Shown here: piece by piece, positions 48,311 to 63,006 of the stretch | Numbering within the stretch: position 1 is the first letter of the stretch | Layout of the letters: each line of letters begins with the position of its first letter | Assembly (NCBI RefSeq): GCF_001649575.2 | Contig: NC_051438.1 | Coordinates: 25,171,522-25,235,521 of the forward strand | Direction of reading: 5' to 3' | DNA from: Kryptolebias marmoratus | Lineage: Eukaryota > Chordata > Actinopteri > Cyprinodontiformes > Rivulidae | Length of the DNA stretch: 64,000 nt | The notes under the pieces: model-generated | The model's input: only the letters and a program-made list of their open reading frames with translations | What the model was told of the DNA's origin: nothing | Database searches by the model: none | Position numbers and translations under genes: made by a program

Positions 48311-51300
48311 ACAAGCTATGGTTTATTACGTCAATCCTGGAAAACAACAGTCTGTAGTTTTTCATTGTGTGGCAGCCAGACATAATGCTTGAGCGAGTTG
48401 TGATGGGATTGCTGATGCATTCACACCATAAAGTCAAACAGACTCTAGTTGTGGAACCTAATTACAATGACAGCCAGGTGTCCTTTCAGTGAAAACCCCA
48501 GCATCATTAGGAAATGGTGATGATAATAAAACGATACGATGTCCTTATTGCATAAATGTTTTGTCTTTTCTTTACAAACCATAGTTTTGGAAAACAATAT
48601 CGCAAAATGACAGGTTTTCCAACAATAACCCACTTTTGTTGAAACAAACTCAGCACATATAGTATATTCTCATGTATCCTAGATATGTATTCTGAAAAAG
48701 TGTGGACACACATAAATAACAAAGTATTTGAGTTCAGGCACGGGGCATCTTTGTTTCAACTACTTTGTGACTCAGAGGCTTTTCACAAGTATTAGAATCA
48801 TCATCCTGTTGTAAAAGTCAGCCTTTTTTTATTCATCTCTCTTTTACAGGTGTGACATTTTCTTCTAGAATTTGCTGGTATTTTATTTTACAGATAGTTC
48901 TTCCCTCTAAGTAAAAGGTTCCTGGTGTCATCTGCTGCAACCCCCCCTTAAAGTATAATCACCACATAAATAGAAGAAAGTTTACTAAATCTTTCAGAAG
49001 GTGTTGCACAGTTCAGCAGGTGGTTTTGATATTTAAGAACAGTTACGTTTTTTTTTTTTGGTCCTTCACAATTTAGTTAACAAACAAACTTTCTACTGTT
49101 TTGAAAGTTCATGCTGCTGACGAGGTTTGAGAAGTTCTATTATTTGCTATTTATAAACCTTTTTAAATGTCAGTTACTTGGTCTTAAAATACATGTGAAA
49201 AACCATTCACCTAATAAGCTTATTAGGATGTGAAACATGCTGTATTTAAAAAATGACTTCAGATTACTCACAGTGCATAAACATTTGCATGAGTTTGTTC
49301 TTGTATATTCAGTGTTAAAAAACACTATTACAGTCGTAATAAAAACAAAATAATTTCAGTTTTATCTTTAACTGTGTGAGTTACTGAAGTTAGTTTATAC
49401 TTTTACTAATAAAATTTTATCAAAATGTATCAGAATAGAACTTTGTGCCTCCCACAAATGGAGTGCCGTCCATTTTGCTTTCTTGTGGAAATATTTCAAT
49501 ATTTTCATTTGGGGCTCAATTGATGTTTTCACTAAGTTTATTTTAGAATGGAACTGTGTTTCTTTAGTTCAACATTCAGTAATTATTTGGGCTCTCTTGT
49601 ACTTCAAAAAAAAAAATAACACTGACTTCTTATCACATAAAAATTTAAAAGGCTCTAAATTGCCTGGGCTCTACCTTTCTGTAAAGTTAATGAAACTTGG
49701 TTTGGTAGATTATTCATGTTATTCTTAGGAAACACAGAACAGATATGGAAAAAAAAGTGAATAGATTTAAAACAAAATCAATTCACCATTTCTTTGCAGT
49801 CTGCAGTCATGTTTTTCATTCTGTCCTTTTTTACTTTTAAAGTATGTAAAACCAAAAACCAGCTGTATCACACCTATAGTTTTGGTACTGTAAAGGTTGT
49901 TAAGAATCCTTCACACCTAAAGTCAAAGCAGGTTGTGGAAAAAAAGAACTTGAAGAAAAGGAACAATAGCTTCTGTTAATAAATAATGATATTATTAATA
50001 CACAGTTTGTACAGGTTGTACAAGGACAAAATAGTTGTCCACACATCTGAACCCAACATAAACCATGTAAGATGCTACATAAGAACTAAAAAAATTCAGA
50101 CTTGCAATAAAGCAACATATCAAATAGCAGGTTTGCAGCTGCACACACTGCAGAAAAAACAAGGACCTTGCAAGTAAGCAGTGTACTGTGAAATAAACTT
50201 ACAAAGCAGGATGAAAATCACATAAAAAAAGAGTTAAACAAGCCTTGTAATAAACATGTTTATCTGTCAGCTCACACTGATGTAAATGAACTCCAGCGTG
50301 AAGAGCAATGTGGAGTTAACACTTGAATATAAAAATAAACAAAAGAAGTATTTTGCTTTTTTGGCTGTGGGTATTTGAAATGAAACACTTCAATTTTAAC
50401 AAGTTTGAAGGGTTTAACAAAGTGTTACTTGGAATTTAGAAGAATGCGAAAAAGATTAAAACAAAAAAGGAAAAAAAAACCAACACATTTTTCCTTTTTT
50501 TTATTTTTATTATGTAACTAATTACCAGAATAGCACTGTCTGAAATTAATGAATTTACTGTTCATGTTACGCATGCTCACTTCTTATTTTAGGGAATATT
50601 ATCAAGGACATCTTTCACTTTGTTCATTATCCTGAACTGATGCAACTCTTTCACTGCTTTTCTTGTTGGTAAACGACTGCTAAAAAGTTATGAAACTTAC
50701 ATTTTACCACTTTAAGCTACATAACTAAATTTATGCAACTTCTTGGTTCAACCATTCTGTGTGCTTACTCTCTCCAGTAGTGGTCAGTGGACAGAGGGAA
50801 GTGATAAAGGAAAGGATACAAAGTCTTGAATGCAAATTTAAAGCTGCAAACATTGTTGTCCCTATTATTCTGCAGCCAACACTCTTCACCTAAATTGTTT
50901 CTCAGTGGAGTTCTGTAAGACACTAGTCCTTCACAGGACACTCTTTGGATAAAACCTTAAAATAAACTGGACTGTAAACACTTCCATGACCATAGACTGA
51001 TGGAGTTGTACCAGTTTCACTGTACACCAAAGAGCCTGTTTTATAGTTCTGCCGTGTCCTTAAACATAGCGGTCAGAAAAATCTGCTCTTTTCACTTGTC
51101 AAGTGACAAAAGGAATAACTGAGCACCAGTTGTGTGAAATATGAGGTCAGTGTCGCAATATATTGCAAGTCTTCAGCTGCACTTCATCACCTTTTTAAAG
51201 GATTAAGCTACCTGCAAAACTCCTGTAAGACTGACACACTGTGAAAGACCTCTACCTTTACAATTATTACAGTCTTAATGCAGCATAATTTTGAAAGACA

Positions 51301-54300
51301 AACCTGTCATTGCAACATATGTGATAGATCTAGGACTTCTATAGCTGTGCTGTAGTATTACTGCCTCAAAGATGCAAGAAAGTGGACAATTATCGCAATT
51401 GCCTGTGTCTGTAGAAGCAATTAAGCACATATGCTGGTAATTATGTTTTGATCTCTTTTGTGTATAGCTATTGGAAATAGCTTTGGTTCATTGTGTAATG
51501 GTAACACCTTAGTTCCATTGAGAAGGAAGTGATTGCCATAAATTTAAAAATTATGAAAATAAGTCCCAAGCTGAAAATATCCATTTAAAATCGACTGAGG
51601 ATATGTTTGACCCAGGTCTTATACCCAGCTAAAAGCCATAAAGCATTGACATTCCCTAAATGAAAGGAAGGGAAATGATTTATCCTCTCTACATAATCCT
51701 GATCACCCACATCATTAGTTATAATAAAATGCTAATAATGTATCATATGGCTTGAAGAGAAACTCATTTGTCATACATTCATTTGAATAAGACAAGAATC
51801 TCTGCATACATTCCCCTAAATCTTCATAGTGACCAAGAATATTACATCCAACAATATGATTATAATACGTCTCACTGTGCAAAGAATGAAGAGACCCATT
51901 TATTTCAGACCCTATCTGGAAGAAATTAATGCTACCTAAAGGAAATGAATAATCATGGTGTTGGTTTGTACACTTACATAAAAGGGAAATAGTACTATTA
52001 GGAATAATGGCTTAAAGACCTTGTAAAAAGCTTCCGGTGAACCTAATTTATTATTTTAGTTCAACAAAAGAAAGCATCACATACCCAGCTCTTGCTCACT
52101 CTGAGCATCTTAACATTTTCTTGTCTAAGCCTGTTTGCGAATTAAAATGGACCTGTCTACTACATAAAACATTATGCATATATCCAGGTTCGTTTGGATA
52201 AATTACGCTCGGGGAACACAGAACCCTGAAAGCATACAGCATAGTCAGAGCTCTAATTTTGAGCCATGAATCTGAACAGATTAACAGTTTTAGAAATGTG
52301 TAAATTACCACCATGTTGTTTAATGTATTAAAACACTGCTAATTATGCACAAAACTATTATACAAAGCAATAGATATACTGTTTACTGAAATAATGCTGT
52401 TTGTTTGCTATACTACCAGAGATTTCTAACAATGCTATGCCATATGCTCTGATATACTGAATACAGTAGGGTACCAGATCCAACATATCTTGTCCATTAT
52501 ATGCATTTTGTATGGTTTTTATACATTAAAAGGTTTTGCAAATACCGAGCAAAAGCTGACATTTCACATCACTGCAACATTCCAGAAGCTTATATTTTAA
52601 ATCCTAGCAAATACTACAAAAACATTCTAAAGTTTGGATGCAACAACAAATTTAATTGAATTCAAATGTTTTATTACATTGGCTATGAAATTGATGGTAT
52701 GGAACTGCTTAGAGCTAGCCTGCAGACATAATTAGCAAGCTTGTTAGCCTAGTTGCTGGTGGACTTCATTTTATCATTTATTTGACTTCATTTCTTTGGG
52801 CATTATGGTTTCATCCTGTGCCAAGCTAGGTTTCCTAAATCTACTGTATTTCATTGTGATTTAATATGAACCATACTATATATATGGAGTTTAGTATGAG
52901 GTATGCTGTACATGCATTCATTTTGTCAACAAAACAAAATCCACTGATTTTATAAAACTGACTTAAAAAAACTGACTCAAATTTTAACATTTTTTTAAAT
53001 GATGACGTGACCATATTTACTTACTTTTCCTGTTATGGTAGCTCGGTCTGAAGTGATACTTAGAATAATTGAAAATTTTCTCCTCTTTAATCAGAGGTAG
53101 CCTAAAGTGTGGGAAGAGAGACACAAAAATAGCAGCAACTCAAATTTCCTCTGAGACCATAAAGAAATTTATAAAAGATAATGTGATGCTGCTGTAAAAT
53201 CCCCAGGTTAAGACCACACCTGCATCTGGTTTAACATCAGAAGAGCAAATCCCAGAAGCAGCAGCTTCAATCTGTATCAGATACTGTATCATCCAGCCAC
53301 TGGCTTTCCATTTTAAACCACTCTTAGAAATTGAACAGCCATGATATGATATATATTACTTTACCTGCTGTTGTCACCTTGGCTGTAAGTATACAGCCAT
53401 GTTATCTGTTACCTCCTACAAATTCCAATTATCTTCCTCATCAGATAGGATCACACACACATACGCCCACATGACAGCATGGAATACACATACAGAACAG
53501 GAGGCAACACGAATTCTGTGTTAGCACTAAAATAATCCTGTCCTTGAATCTAATCTCTACTGCCTCAACTCCAGACAACTCCACTCCAGTGTAATTAAAG
53601 CTGATTTAGAATGATTTACATGCTATGGGCAAGATAAAATAAACATGATTAGGTCAGACAAATACTGGGGTTGATATTTCTGAAGGCTTGGAAATTAATA
53701 ATACATTTCATATGATAAACATTTGTGCCGTGGGCTCTAGAATGCTAAACAGGTTTCTGTGCCAAACAACGATCTAGAGCCCCCTGCCGTTTCTCAACTT
53801 CTTTGTTAATTATGAAAAGATGTCTCTTACGGCACTTGTTATCTGTTGAAAATGGCACACAATGCAATATCAATAATTTCCTCTGAGAGTGTTACTTTTT
53901 TGTCTTTTTAATGCAAACATTTTCAGAATCAGCTCACCACTGCAACTTGTTCTCTCACCAACAAATAGAGGTGTTTGTTGACATAACATTAGTTAATGAA
54001 TGTAGATATGACAGCCCAGTTTTAATTTTGTAAGATGCTGTAAAAGAAAATAGTAATGTATACTAGATGCATGGTCTAAAGCACACTGTAATGAAGCAAA
54101 ATACGCTCTGCAATTTTTGTAATCTTAAAAATCTGGGACATGCCGTGTTTATGGTGATTTCCACCTGAGAAGGACTGGAACCTGAGTGAGAGAAAATAAT
54201 GTCCCGCTCATTGTGAGCTGCTTATCGCAAGCACTCAGCGGTGTCATCCTCCAAAATTAGCTTGTGCTGTCTGAGCAGTATCTGGTGAAGATAAAATAAG

Positions 54301-54812
54301 GAGGTGGGTATCAGTTATACATTATTAATCTTGAGATGTGACGGGAAAGAAACAGAGGAAGGAAATGTTAGAGGGAATTGAATTTAGAGAGGGAGACGTA
54401 GTGTGAAGAAAAGACAAGATAACTTCCCTTTGAAATGCTTTTACAAGCTAAAGTTCCTGAGTTAAATAAGCAAAAAAAAAACATTTAGCTAAATGAGGTT
54501 GCCACTCTCACCTGGCACAGCTGCAGAATTAGGTCGGTGGAAAGTCTGCCACTAGCTCGAGGTAAAGACAAGTCAAGGAGATAACAGTCCCCTTAAAACT
54601 GGCAGGAAATCACTGCAGTAAGACACACACTCACACTCACACACACACATACAGCAGTAACACTTACACACACCAACACAACCTAGCTCTATTGCTATGA
54701 ATATTTTTGAATGATTTTATGCATCCAGTCCTACTTTGCAGTTTTGTGTCTTTAGGTCAAAATTCAATCACAATTCCTCAGTGGGTCCTAAAAACTCCTA
54801 AGAATTCCTCAG

Positions 54813-54814
<2 letters not shown>
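48311..54814. other. Long non-repetitive stretch
   Basis: No gene or clear transposon in 6.5 kb. Segments at about 48350-48540, 53560-53900 and 54130-54270 have the texture of conserved non-coding elements (no simple repeats, balanced composition), unproven. AC-rich tract at 54621-54682. Confidence 0.5.

Positions 54815-54869
<55 letters not shown>
54815..54869. repeat. (TA)n microsatellite, 55 bp
   Basis: Uninterrupted AT dinucleotide array; the Ile-Tyr frame across it is not a gene. Confidence 0.98.
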
Positions 54870-54871
<2 letters not shown>

Positions 54872-57800
54872 GAAAAGAGAATGTTTGGTTGTAGAATCTT
54901 TTGACTAACAGCTGGGGTCTGAAAATCAACTTAGCTGTTTTTTGTCTCTCTAACAGAGCACCTCTTATATAAGGCATTTATATCATTTGATATTTTAGTC
55001 ATTCTGTAAATAGCTACTTATCCCAGGCAGCTATACAGGAAGTGGTTCTAAATGAGGCTGACTCAACAGACATCACAGAGCACATAATGCGCACAGTCAA
55101 TTAGCAATCTGCATGCATTTGTATTCTCACTGAAAAGCATTTTCTGGGTGGCTTGGGCAAAATAAACCATGCAGCTTTGGTGCTAAAAAAATATGTTAAA
55201 CAGAAGGAATTTATCTATATATTTTATGCATGGCTCAGAAGCTGTTAGAGTATCATATCCATAAGAGGTGACAACCTGGTACTCATGAGCCAAAGTGGCA
55301 TTTTTCACAGTGAGTCATGTATGGAAATGTCATCAGAGAAAACAAGGGAGTCCATCAGTACTGCATCCACAATTTATGAGTGCCAGCATCTGTATAGATA
55401 AAAAAAAATAATAATAAAATTATATATACCTGCATGGTATTTTATCCACCAGTGAGGGAAATTCTGCCATAATCCAGCATGGTGGTTCAGGACAGGAGTT
55501 TTTTTTTTCCTCTCTCTCTCTTCTTAAATACAGCTGCTATAAAAAATGAATGACTATTTGCAACAAACACAGTGGTTCCTGAATCATTCATGGGTCATGT
55601 AATGGAAAAGTTTGTTGAAATGAATGACATATGGAAGCCTTTTTCTTAGACAAATGTCCATGGAACAACAAGATTTATGGAATATATGTCCCTGAATCCC
55701 AGCAAAGTCTTGGGTTCACGCACACCAAAACACAGCATCTATGAACACACAAAATATGCATACAAAAGAAGTTTTCTATTTAAAGTATATACTATAAAAA
55801 TATCTTTATTAAGATCCAAGGTTAAATGGTAAAAATGAGGAAAAAGTCAGTATTGTAAATGAAATGACAGATTTTAACTGACTTGTAGAAATCAGAAAGA
55901 AAAACATGTCAACCATTATGATGAAAAGCAGCGTTCATGTTCTTACATCAGATTGAGATTGTTTTTTATATTAGTTGTGTGATACGTTCACTTCTCAGCA
56001 TACACAAACCATACACATACACACACACCAAACACAGACACACATCTCAGTGATTCCATATGTCATGTATCACAAATTTGATCAGCACATAGGTATTATA
56101 TTACTTTTATTTTTATACTTGAGCATTTCATTTGCAGAACAAGTTTTATTTATTATTAGAGCCCCACCCTTACAATTTATTGTCACGTTACTTAGTAAGC
56201 TAAACCTTTAAATGAGGATGTTTAGTTGTTAGAAATTGTACAAGAAATTACTGTTTATTATTTACAGGTTAATAGTCGTATGTGTTAACTACACTGACAT
56301 AAAATCCCCAAATGATTTACTAATATATACTGATGCATTAACACACAAACAGCTTGTCAGTGACAACACATTTTGTATATTATATTTAGCTTAGATTTTT
56401 TGCACTGGTAAAATAACACAACAAATGGTGTAAAAAATGTTAATAGGGTAGACATGGAACAAAAAGTCTTTCACAGCACAACATGCAAAGAGCTCCAAAT
56501 GCATACTGGAAATCTGCCTTTAAAATACAGAAATGTCTTGTAATTACCTCTTCAAAGTCCAGATTTTTAGTAAATTTCATAGAAAATGCACTGTTTCATA
56601 TTTTTAATATCTTTTCCCTTCAAATTGTTAAAATCGATTCAAAATTAATTTGCTTTGAATGAAAACTGTCACGTAAAAACAAACTGATCAATCTAAAGCT
56701 AACTTTATGTCTTTAATGTTTTGAAGGCAGGTATTGAAATGGTTCAGTGCATAAATCCTGGTCGAAATCTTTAATTCACCTGCCCCTAAATGCAAGGGAT
56801 TAGATTACCGTCAAGATCCTAGTCTGAAAGAGGTGAACAGCGTTTTTCCAATATCGAGGACAGAGTAAAGCCTCAAATCTGACTAAATCTCTTTTACAAT
56901 TATTGTAAAAGAAACTCAACAGAAAAATTCAAGGTCCTTCAATGATAAAGATGTCAGAATAAGAATAGCTCCAGTCAAGAGCATTAAATGTGAACTGTGT
57001 TTTATTTATGGCTTTGTTCCAAAAACATTCAGCAAACAACTGATAAATGCTAAGTACAACAGGACATGTACAGGTTTCAGAACAACACAACCTGTGATGT
57101 GACTCAGATCTTTGCTGATGCATTTATGTATTTTTATTTATTTATTTATTTTTGTTGTATTTTTTCCTTTTTTGTAGGCATAGATGTCTGTACTGTATAA
57201 CATCACACCAAGCTATTTTTAGAACAGCAAAAATAACTGCATGATTTCCAAGAACACACAAATGTAGCCTCTTTTTACACATTGTGATGCCAAAAAGGAA
57301 GAAAAAAAAAATCAAACACTGCTTTAGTAAATTGAATCAATTAAGATCAAAATATTGCGCAAACAGTGGTTAATTTTGTTAAGCTTACTTCACAAGTATG
57401 ATGCATAAAATTCCACCAAAAGACAGCAGAAACACCAGATATAATTTGTCTGAAAGTCATTGGAAAATCATTTATCATGCTTCTCAATGATATCAAACAT
57501 CAGCATGTTAATACCCAATTATGGTCAGTTAGCATATATTAGTGTTGTAACTTGTTAACATAACAGCCTCACATTTTCAGTCAAAAGCTGTTAAAAAGCA
57601 TGCTAGATCTGGTCATTATGCTTGGCATTTTAAAGACACCGCACATCCCACACAAGCATTCACACTTCTCCTGCTTGATTAGACCTCTTACTGTGTGGCC
57701 TTGAAGGCTACCGGGCTTAAAACTGTCGCCTGCTATATTCTCCTGTTAGCAAAGGCCAACTTTCATGCTTTATGACATTTGCTGACATCATAATTCTGGG

Positions 57801-60800
57801 CAAAAATAACACAAGTGACCAAAGGGCTCATTAACTAATGTTGATGTGCATGATTGTTAAGAGGTTTGTTAATTTTAGCCCCAAGAAAACACTCCAAGTA
57901 TAGCTGAGGATGACAGTTGGCTCCAGAGGACAGCTGAGTCAGAGATTTAAGCTACCAACGAAAAATAAGGAACCATTTGAGGTAAAATGCTATACTCTTG
58001 TATGTGCAGTTGATTTAATTTATTAAAGCATTAGCCTGGTTGTGATCAAAGTTGGTTCCAAATAATCACAAAATATACTATTACTGTCCCATAGTACGTT
58101 TGTGTGGTTGTGACGCTATAGTTGTTTTGGGAGATGAGTGAATACTTGTGGGTCTCAGCAGAGCAGAATCTGCAGCTAACAATGGATGCAGCCAGACTAG
58201 TGATTAGTCATTAAATGTCTAGGTGAGCAAAGTTCTAAGCTTACTGTTTTTCAAAGGCTGTTCACCGTATTCAGTGTCCCAGAAGTGGAAAGAAAGAGCA
58301 GCTTGATACAAAGTCAGCATCATTAGGAACCTTTGTGTCGAGAAAGATTGCAGGGCTTAATCAGGTACCTGAAACACAAAAGTTAGAATGTATTCTGTCA
58401 CGTTTTATCAGGACTAACAGGTTTGATGTTTGACATGCAATTTGCTGGCATGTGAAAATGTTAGACTGGTGTGTGTTTTTAAAAAGTAAACACACAGATT
58501 GAAAGCGTAAAATGTTTATTTTCTGATTTTTGCGACAATTGGCAAAATGTAAAATTCATTGCTGGTAAATAGACATTCTGTGATGGCACAAGTACAAAGT
58601 TTTAGAGTTAACACATTTTCTATCTGTCTTAATTTTAACCTATAGAAAAAAAAGAGTGTAATATGAAACAACAAGTTCACAAACTAACTGTGCACATAAA
58701 TATGCCTAAGTCCAGATTGTGTTTTAAAAAAAGAAACACAACTTTAATGTTAAGTTTTTATCTAGCTGAAATAATATACACACTCAGTTTTTGTTTATTG
58801 TCTGTAGCAACAGACTAAAATGTTTTAATGGGACCATAAATGTAGTGTTGTGTTGTCACCAACAATTTACCAACATATAGATCAAGGCACCTGTGGTTTA
58901 ACTTCAGCTGCATTTTGATGGACAACAAAAATAGGTATGCGTGGTAGCACCTGTTTTCTCAAGCACACATAAACTTCAACATTAGTTACGCAAACAGTAA
59001 ATATAAATTTAGAAAAAGGAAGGCACATGTCTGGTTTGAAAGTGAAGCTTTAATACACACTGTGTTGACATCTGCAGCTGCATAAAAATATATGCAGCTA
59101 TATCATGTTGGACTTTATTTTATATCTCAATTCAAATATAAACCGGCTTTTTTCCTTTCAGCAAAACGGGGGAAATCAATAGGTAGAATAATGATGCTGT
59201 TGTCTGTACTGTTTCTGCGCCTTTACATTCACTGCCATCAATTTAGGATGCAGCCTTTAGACCTCAACACAAATTTGTATTCCTCTTCTTTTAGTCATTT
59301 GTTACAACTGTTGGTGTGGAGGCGAGGGAACGTGTGTGTAGCATGTGGGCTGCGAGTGTGTGTAGGAGAAAGAGAAGACAAGAAGAGGCGAGGACATGAG
59401 GGAGACACTATTAGAAAATTAAAGATGAGAGGGAAAAAGAGAGAAAAGATGTGAATGAGAGGTCATACCAGATTACAGATGAAGGTAGTGTTTTGTGTAG
59501 TGCGAATTTCTGATAGGTCTGTTCAGCACACAACACAACTACAACCACAAGTAGGAAGAAAATAAAAAATGGCTTTGGCTGAAAAGGTTGGCTAGTGGTC
59601 CTCTTTCGTGCCAGCCTGCATAATGATGGAAAAAGAGGAAATGTTCTTACTCAGAACCGGAGATAAAAGGATTTGTAAGGGTACATAAGTACAGAAGAGG
59701 AGTCGAGAGAGGGATCAATAATTAATTTACTTTCAACAGTCAAGGGCAATTAACACGCTTTTTTGCCCATTACTCGCTTAAAAGAGCCAATGCTGTGGCT
59801 CTAGTCCCTAATCTTGCTGACCATTGTCACAATCGAGGATTAAACAGCTAACAAATCGATGTACACACGCAGACACAGAAAAAAAATACACATGCTCCCC
59901 TAAACACTGGAGACTTGGATTAGAAGCAGTTTTGTAGTCACAAATATTGAACATACAGGATTTTGTTGTATTAACCTCCGTCTTGGAGTCCAGGCTGGCT
60001 GAGCGAATCACGCTTTGTTTAATTAACAATCTTGTGCATTTAATATACATCCCAAAAAACACATTTACTGCAAATGTAAAGGTATGAACATACCAGAAAT
60101 ATTCTAAATATTTAGCACAGACCACAAAAAGTTTGTGCCATGACCAGATGTGTTTTAGTTGGTTTTCCAGTTAAATGCTTTTATGGGACCCTACTTTGTT
60201 GTTTTGTTTTGGTTGCAGTTTGAGCTGATATCAGAGAGACATTTCTGCACAGAAAAAAAGTCACAGGTTTGACACCTTCTGTCTGTAAAAATAAAAAAAG
60301 AGAGAAAGAAAGAATCTGAACCAAAGCCAACCAGTGGCTGTCTGGTTCGGTTTTTACAAAAAAGCAGTGACAGCAAGTGTGTCTTCTCCACTCTGTCTTG
60401 TTAAAGGCCTGCATATTTACTGCGTGTGTGTCTTAGATTCTTGATGATACTGCATTTGTGTCCTAAAGTCTAAAATATTAGCTCTCTGCAATCATCATCT
60501 TAAGCTCTTGCAGCAAGTGAATGATTTTTTAGATGGAAATCTCCACTCACTCCACTGCCTTCATCAGCATTTCTTATATGGAAAATGTTGCCAGGGAAAC
60601 ACCATTTACGCATGATGAGCTGACCTCAGAGTCAAGATCAAACCCTGCATATGAAGCAGCAGCTCATCTCGCCACTGTATTAACTAATGTAAATGTGTTA
60701 GGGGTAGAAAAAGAAAGTGGGGCAGGAATCCTAACTTGTCCTGAGAAGCAAGCTAGGAGATGGATGATACTCAAAGCTTAGGGGAATAAATTTAACATAG

Positions 60801-61189
60801 ACTGGATTCTAGATCTGTGACATAAGTGATAACTGCTGAACAGACAAGAGGGAAAGCTCATTTACCAAAGTTACTGTCAGGAAATCTGTTCTTCCCATCT
60901 GCACTGAACTGAACTAAGGTTTAGAGCTTTTATTTGCAACTTACTTACTTGCTATTTTACGCACATTTGTGTCGCTGTTTTACCAAATAGATCGGCGGGC
61001 AAACTTGCCAAAAGCATGTAGGAGTTCAATGTCTTACCTAAAACTAAATCAGCATGAGTGTAAACATTGATGGAAAGCATTCTCTTTGTTTTTCCTTAAA
61101 CGCTTGAGGAAAAACAGATCATTTTATTATTATTATTATTCACTAATTTGTTTTATTTTACATCAGGCTTCCTACTATTATTAATGCTT
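54870..61189. other. Long non-repetitive stretch
   Basis: No gene is supported over 6.3 kb. An AC-rich tract is at 55998-56046, a short TTTA array at 57130-57153, a near-perfect palindrome at 56890-56912 and a purine-rich piece at 59375-59460. The part 57640-57960 has CNE-like texture. The 120-codon frame at 59092-59454 runs through the purine-rich piece and shows no domain. Confidence 0.5.
56890..56912. repeat. Near-perfect palindrome, 11-bp arms
   Basis: TCTTTTACAAT (56890-56900) and ATTGTAAAAGA (56902-56912) are exact reverse complements around a single T. Confidence 0.95.
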
Positions 61190-61715
61190 TTTCAGTCAGT
61201 TGGTTGTGGGAGCCATCTTGAATTGGGTGGTCTCCAAAGGGTCATCAGTTGTAGATGAAAATTTATTAATAGTTTTCTGAAAGTTTCAATAAAAGTTGAC
61301 AAGCTGCTCATTAGATATTTTAAAAACAGACAGAGCTGACTTCAATAGTCAATAACAAAATAAAATAAAATAAAAAATGTACCACACAAATTTTATAATG
61401 GGGATCAGTCTCAGCTACTATCACACCAAATTTTAGCTCGGTATTTATAAAATGGACTTAGTTAAAGTCATTTTTGTGTTTTCTAGGATCAATTAGCTGT
61501 GGCGGACATCTTAAATTGAGTCGGCTCTAAAAGTAAATGAGTTGCAGATATATGCCCAGTGATCACTTTCTAATAGTTTCTTTGAAATCTGTCCACTGAT
61601 TATTGAGATATTTTGCAAGCAGACAAACAAAGAAACACACACACATACATGCACACACACACAGACCAAGCAAAAATATCATTGCCCACTTTACACAGGC
61701 GGGCAATAACAAAAA
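61190..61715 (-). repeat. Repeat A, copy 4 (two units)
   Basis: Reverse-strand copy with two units: one at 61190-61330 (GGGAGCCATCTTGAATTGGG, 'ttctgaaagtttcaataaaa') and one at 61390-61715 (CAATTAGCTGTGGCGGACAT, 'tctttgaaatctgtccac', 'gatattttgcaagcagac'), then an AC array (61634-61662) and TTACACAGGCGGGCAATAAC. The GCGGGCAATAA end is the likely left terminus of the family in its own orientation. Confidence 0.75.
61634..61662. repeat. (AC)n within repeat A
   Basis: Interrupted AC array at the place where the other repeat A copies carry GT/AC-rich spacer. Confidence 0.9.
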
Positions 61716-62979
61716 TTTACAAAAGTGGGGGAAACATAAATACAAAGGACTTGTAGCCCAAACTGTGAAAGGAAAAAAAAATGCAGATTTCTATGAAATT
61801 CAATATATTTTTTTATTTTATTTTAATCATTAGTTAGACAGAGTAAAGATTAATAAAATAGACTGCCTGAGCTTTTTATTGTTTATTTAAATTTATTTTA
61901 TTTATTTATCATAGCCCGTCTCTTTTATAGTTTGGTTATGTGCCATTTTTGGACTGCTGACATTTCAGAGGTTGACTCATAATGTGCACACTTTACTAGT
62001 AAGTGGTTTTTATTCCTTTTGACATGAAGGCTGTGGCATGATGTTTGTCTGCAGTCTGCTGATTGTGATGTTGTGTTCTTGGGAAGGACATAAATGCATT
62101 TTTTAAAAGAAAATCAATACTACTGCCTGGTCAAGCAGTAATAACGTTCTTTAAAAAAAGAAACGAGTCGTACAGTGTAGAAGATGTACAGTTTCAGTTT
62201 GTAAAAAGACTGGGTGGTGTACATTAAGTCATTCTGGGTAACTGTCACCATAGTTCAGTGAAGGTACTCTAAAACACACTGTAAATATCTGGAACATTGA
62301 ACTTTAAAACTGTTGTTGTCCTTTAGTGAAAAATGTGCTCCTCTTTAGAGCTCTGGAAAGGCACTGATAGCTACTATAATTAGATAAAAAACATAAACAA
62401 CCATTGATTTCTAATTGGCATATCAACAAATTCACTCATAAATGATTTTTTGATTGGCTTACCTCATAGCTCAGAAATTCTTAATATTTTTCAGCAATAG
62501 TGATAGCAAAATCGAAAAGAAAACTTAAGATGCTGTTTTCATCAAGCATTACATCATTTTTTTAAAACTGCTGAACCCAAAGGTTTAAACCCATGGATTG
62601 CTTTCTGGACACAATGACAGCAAAACCTTTTAAGAACACTGAGACCTCTGTATTGACCACTTTTAATCATTTACTCATCACACAAATTTTCCATTGACCT
62701 TTAAATCTGCCATAATCAAATCCCTATTGAAACATGAACTCTCACTCTAAGGCCCCTTTTAACTGCTGAACAATCTGTAATTTACTTTAAACCACTGAAA
62801 ATAATTTTAAATAATATTCAAATCCCTTTTCTCCAAACTAACTTTTCTGAGGCACCACATCAACAACAAAAAATGCACTTACAGGAGTTACTGCTGATCT
62901 CTTGAAAGCTCTAGAAAACAACGTCATATTAAATTTAAATGTAGCATTTTAGATCAATGATCATCAAATTCTAAAGAAC
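61716..62979. other. No supported feature
   Basis: AT-rich DNA with T- and A-runs; no gene, RNA or known repeat seen. Confidence 0.55.
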
Positions 62980-63006
62980 ATATATATATATATATATATA
63001 TATATA
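62980..63006. repeat. (TA)n next to Tc1-like insertion
   Basis: A 27-bp TA array whose last TA (63005-63006) serves as the target dinucleotide of the Tc1-like element that follows. Confidence 0.95.

Noticed and set aside
59092..59454. 120-codon plus-strand ORF with a basic C-terminus
   Set aside because: The basic, Arg/Lys/Glu-rich end is simply the translation of a purine-rich tract.
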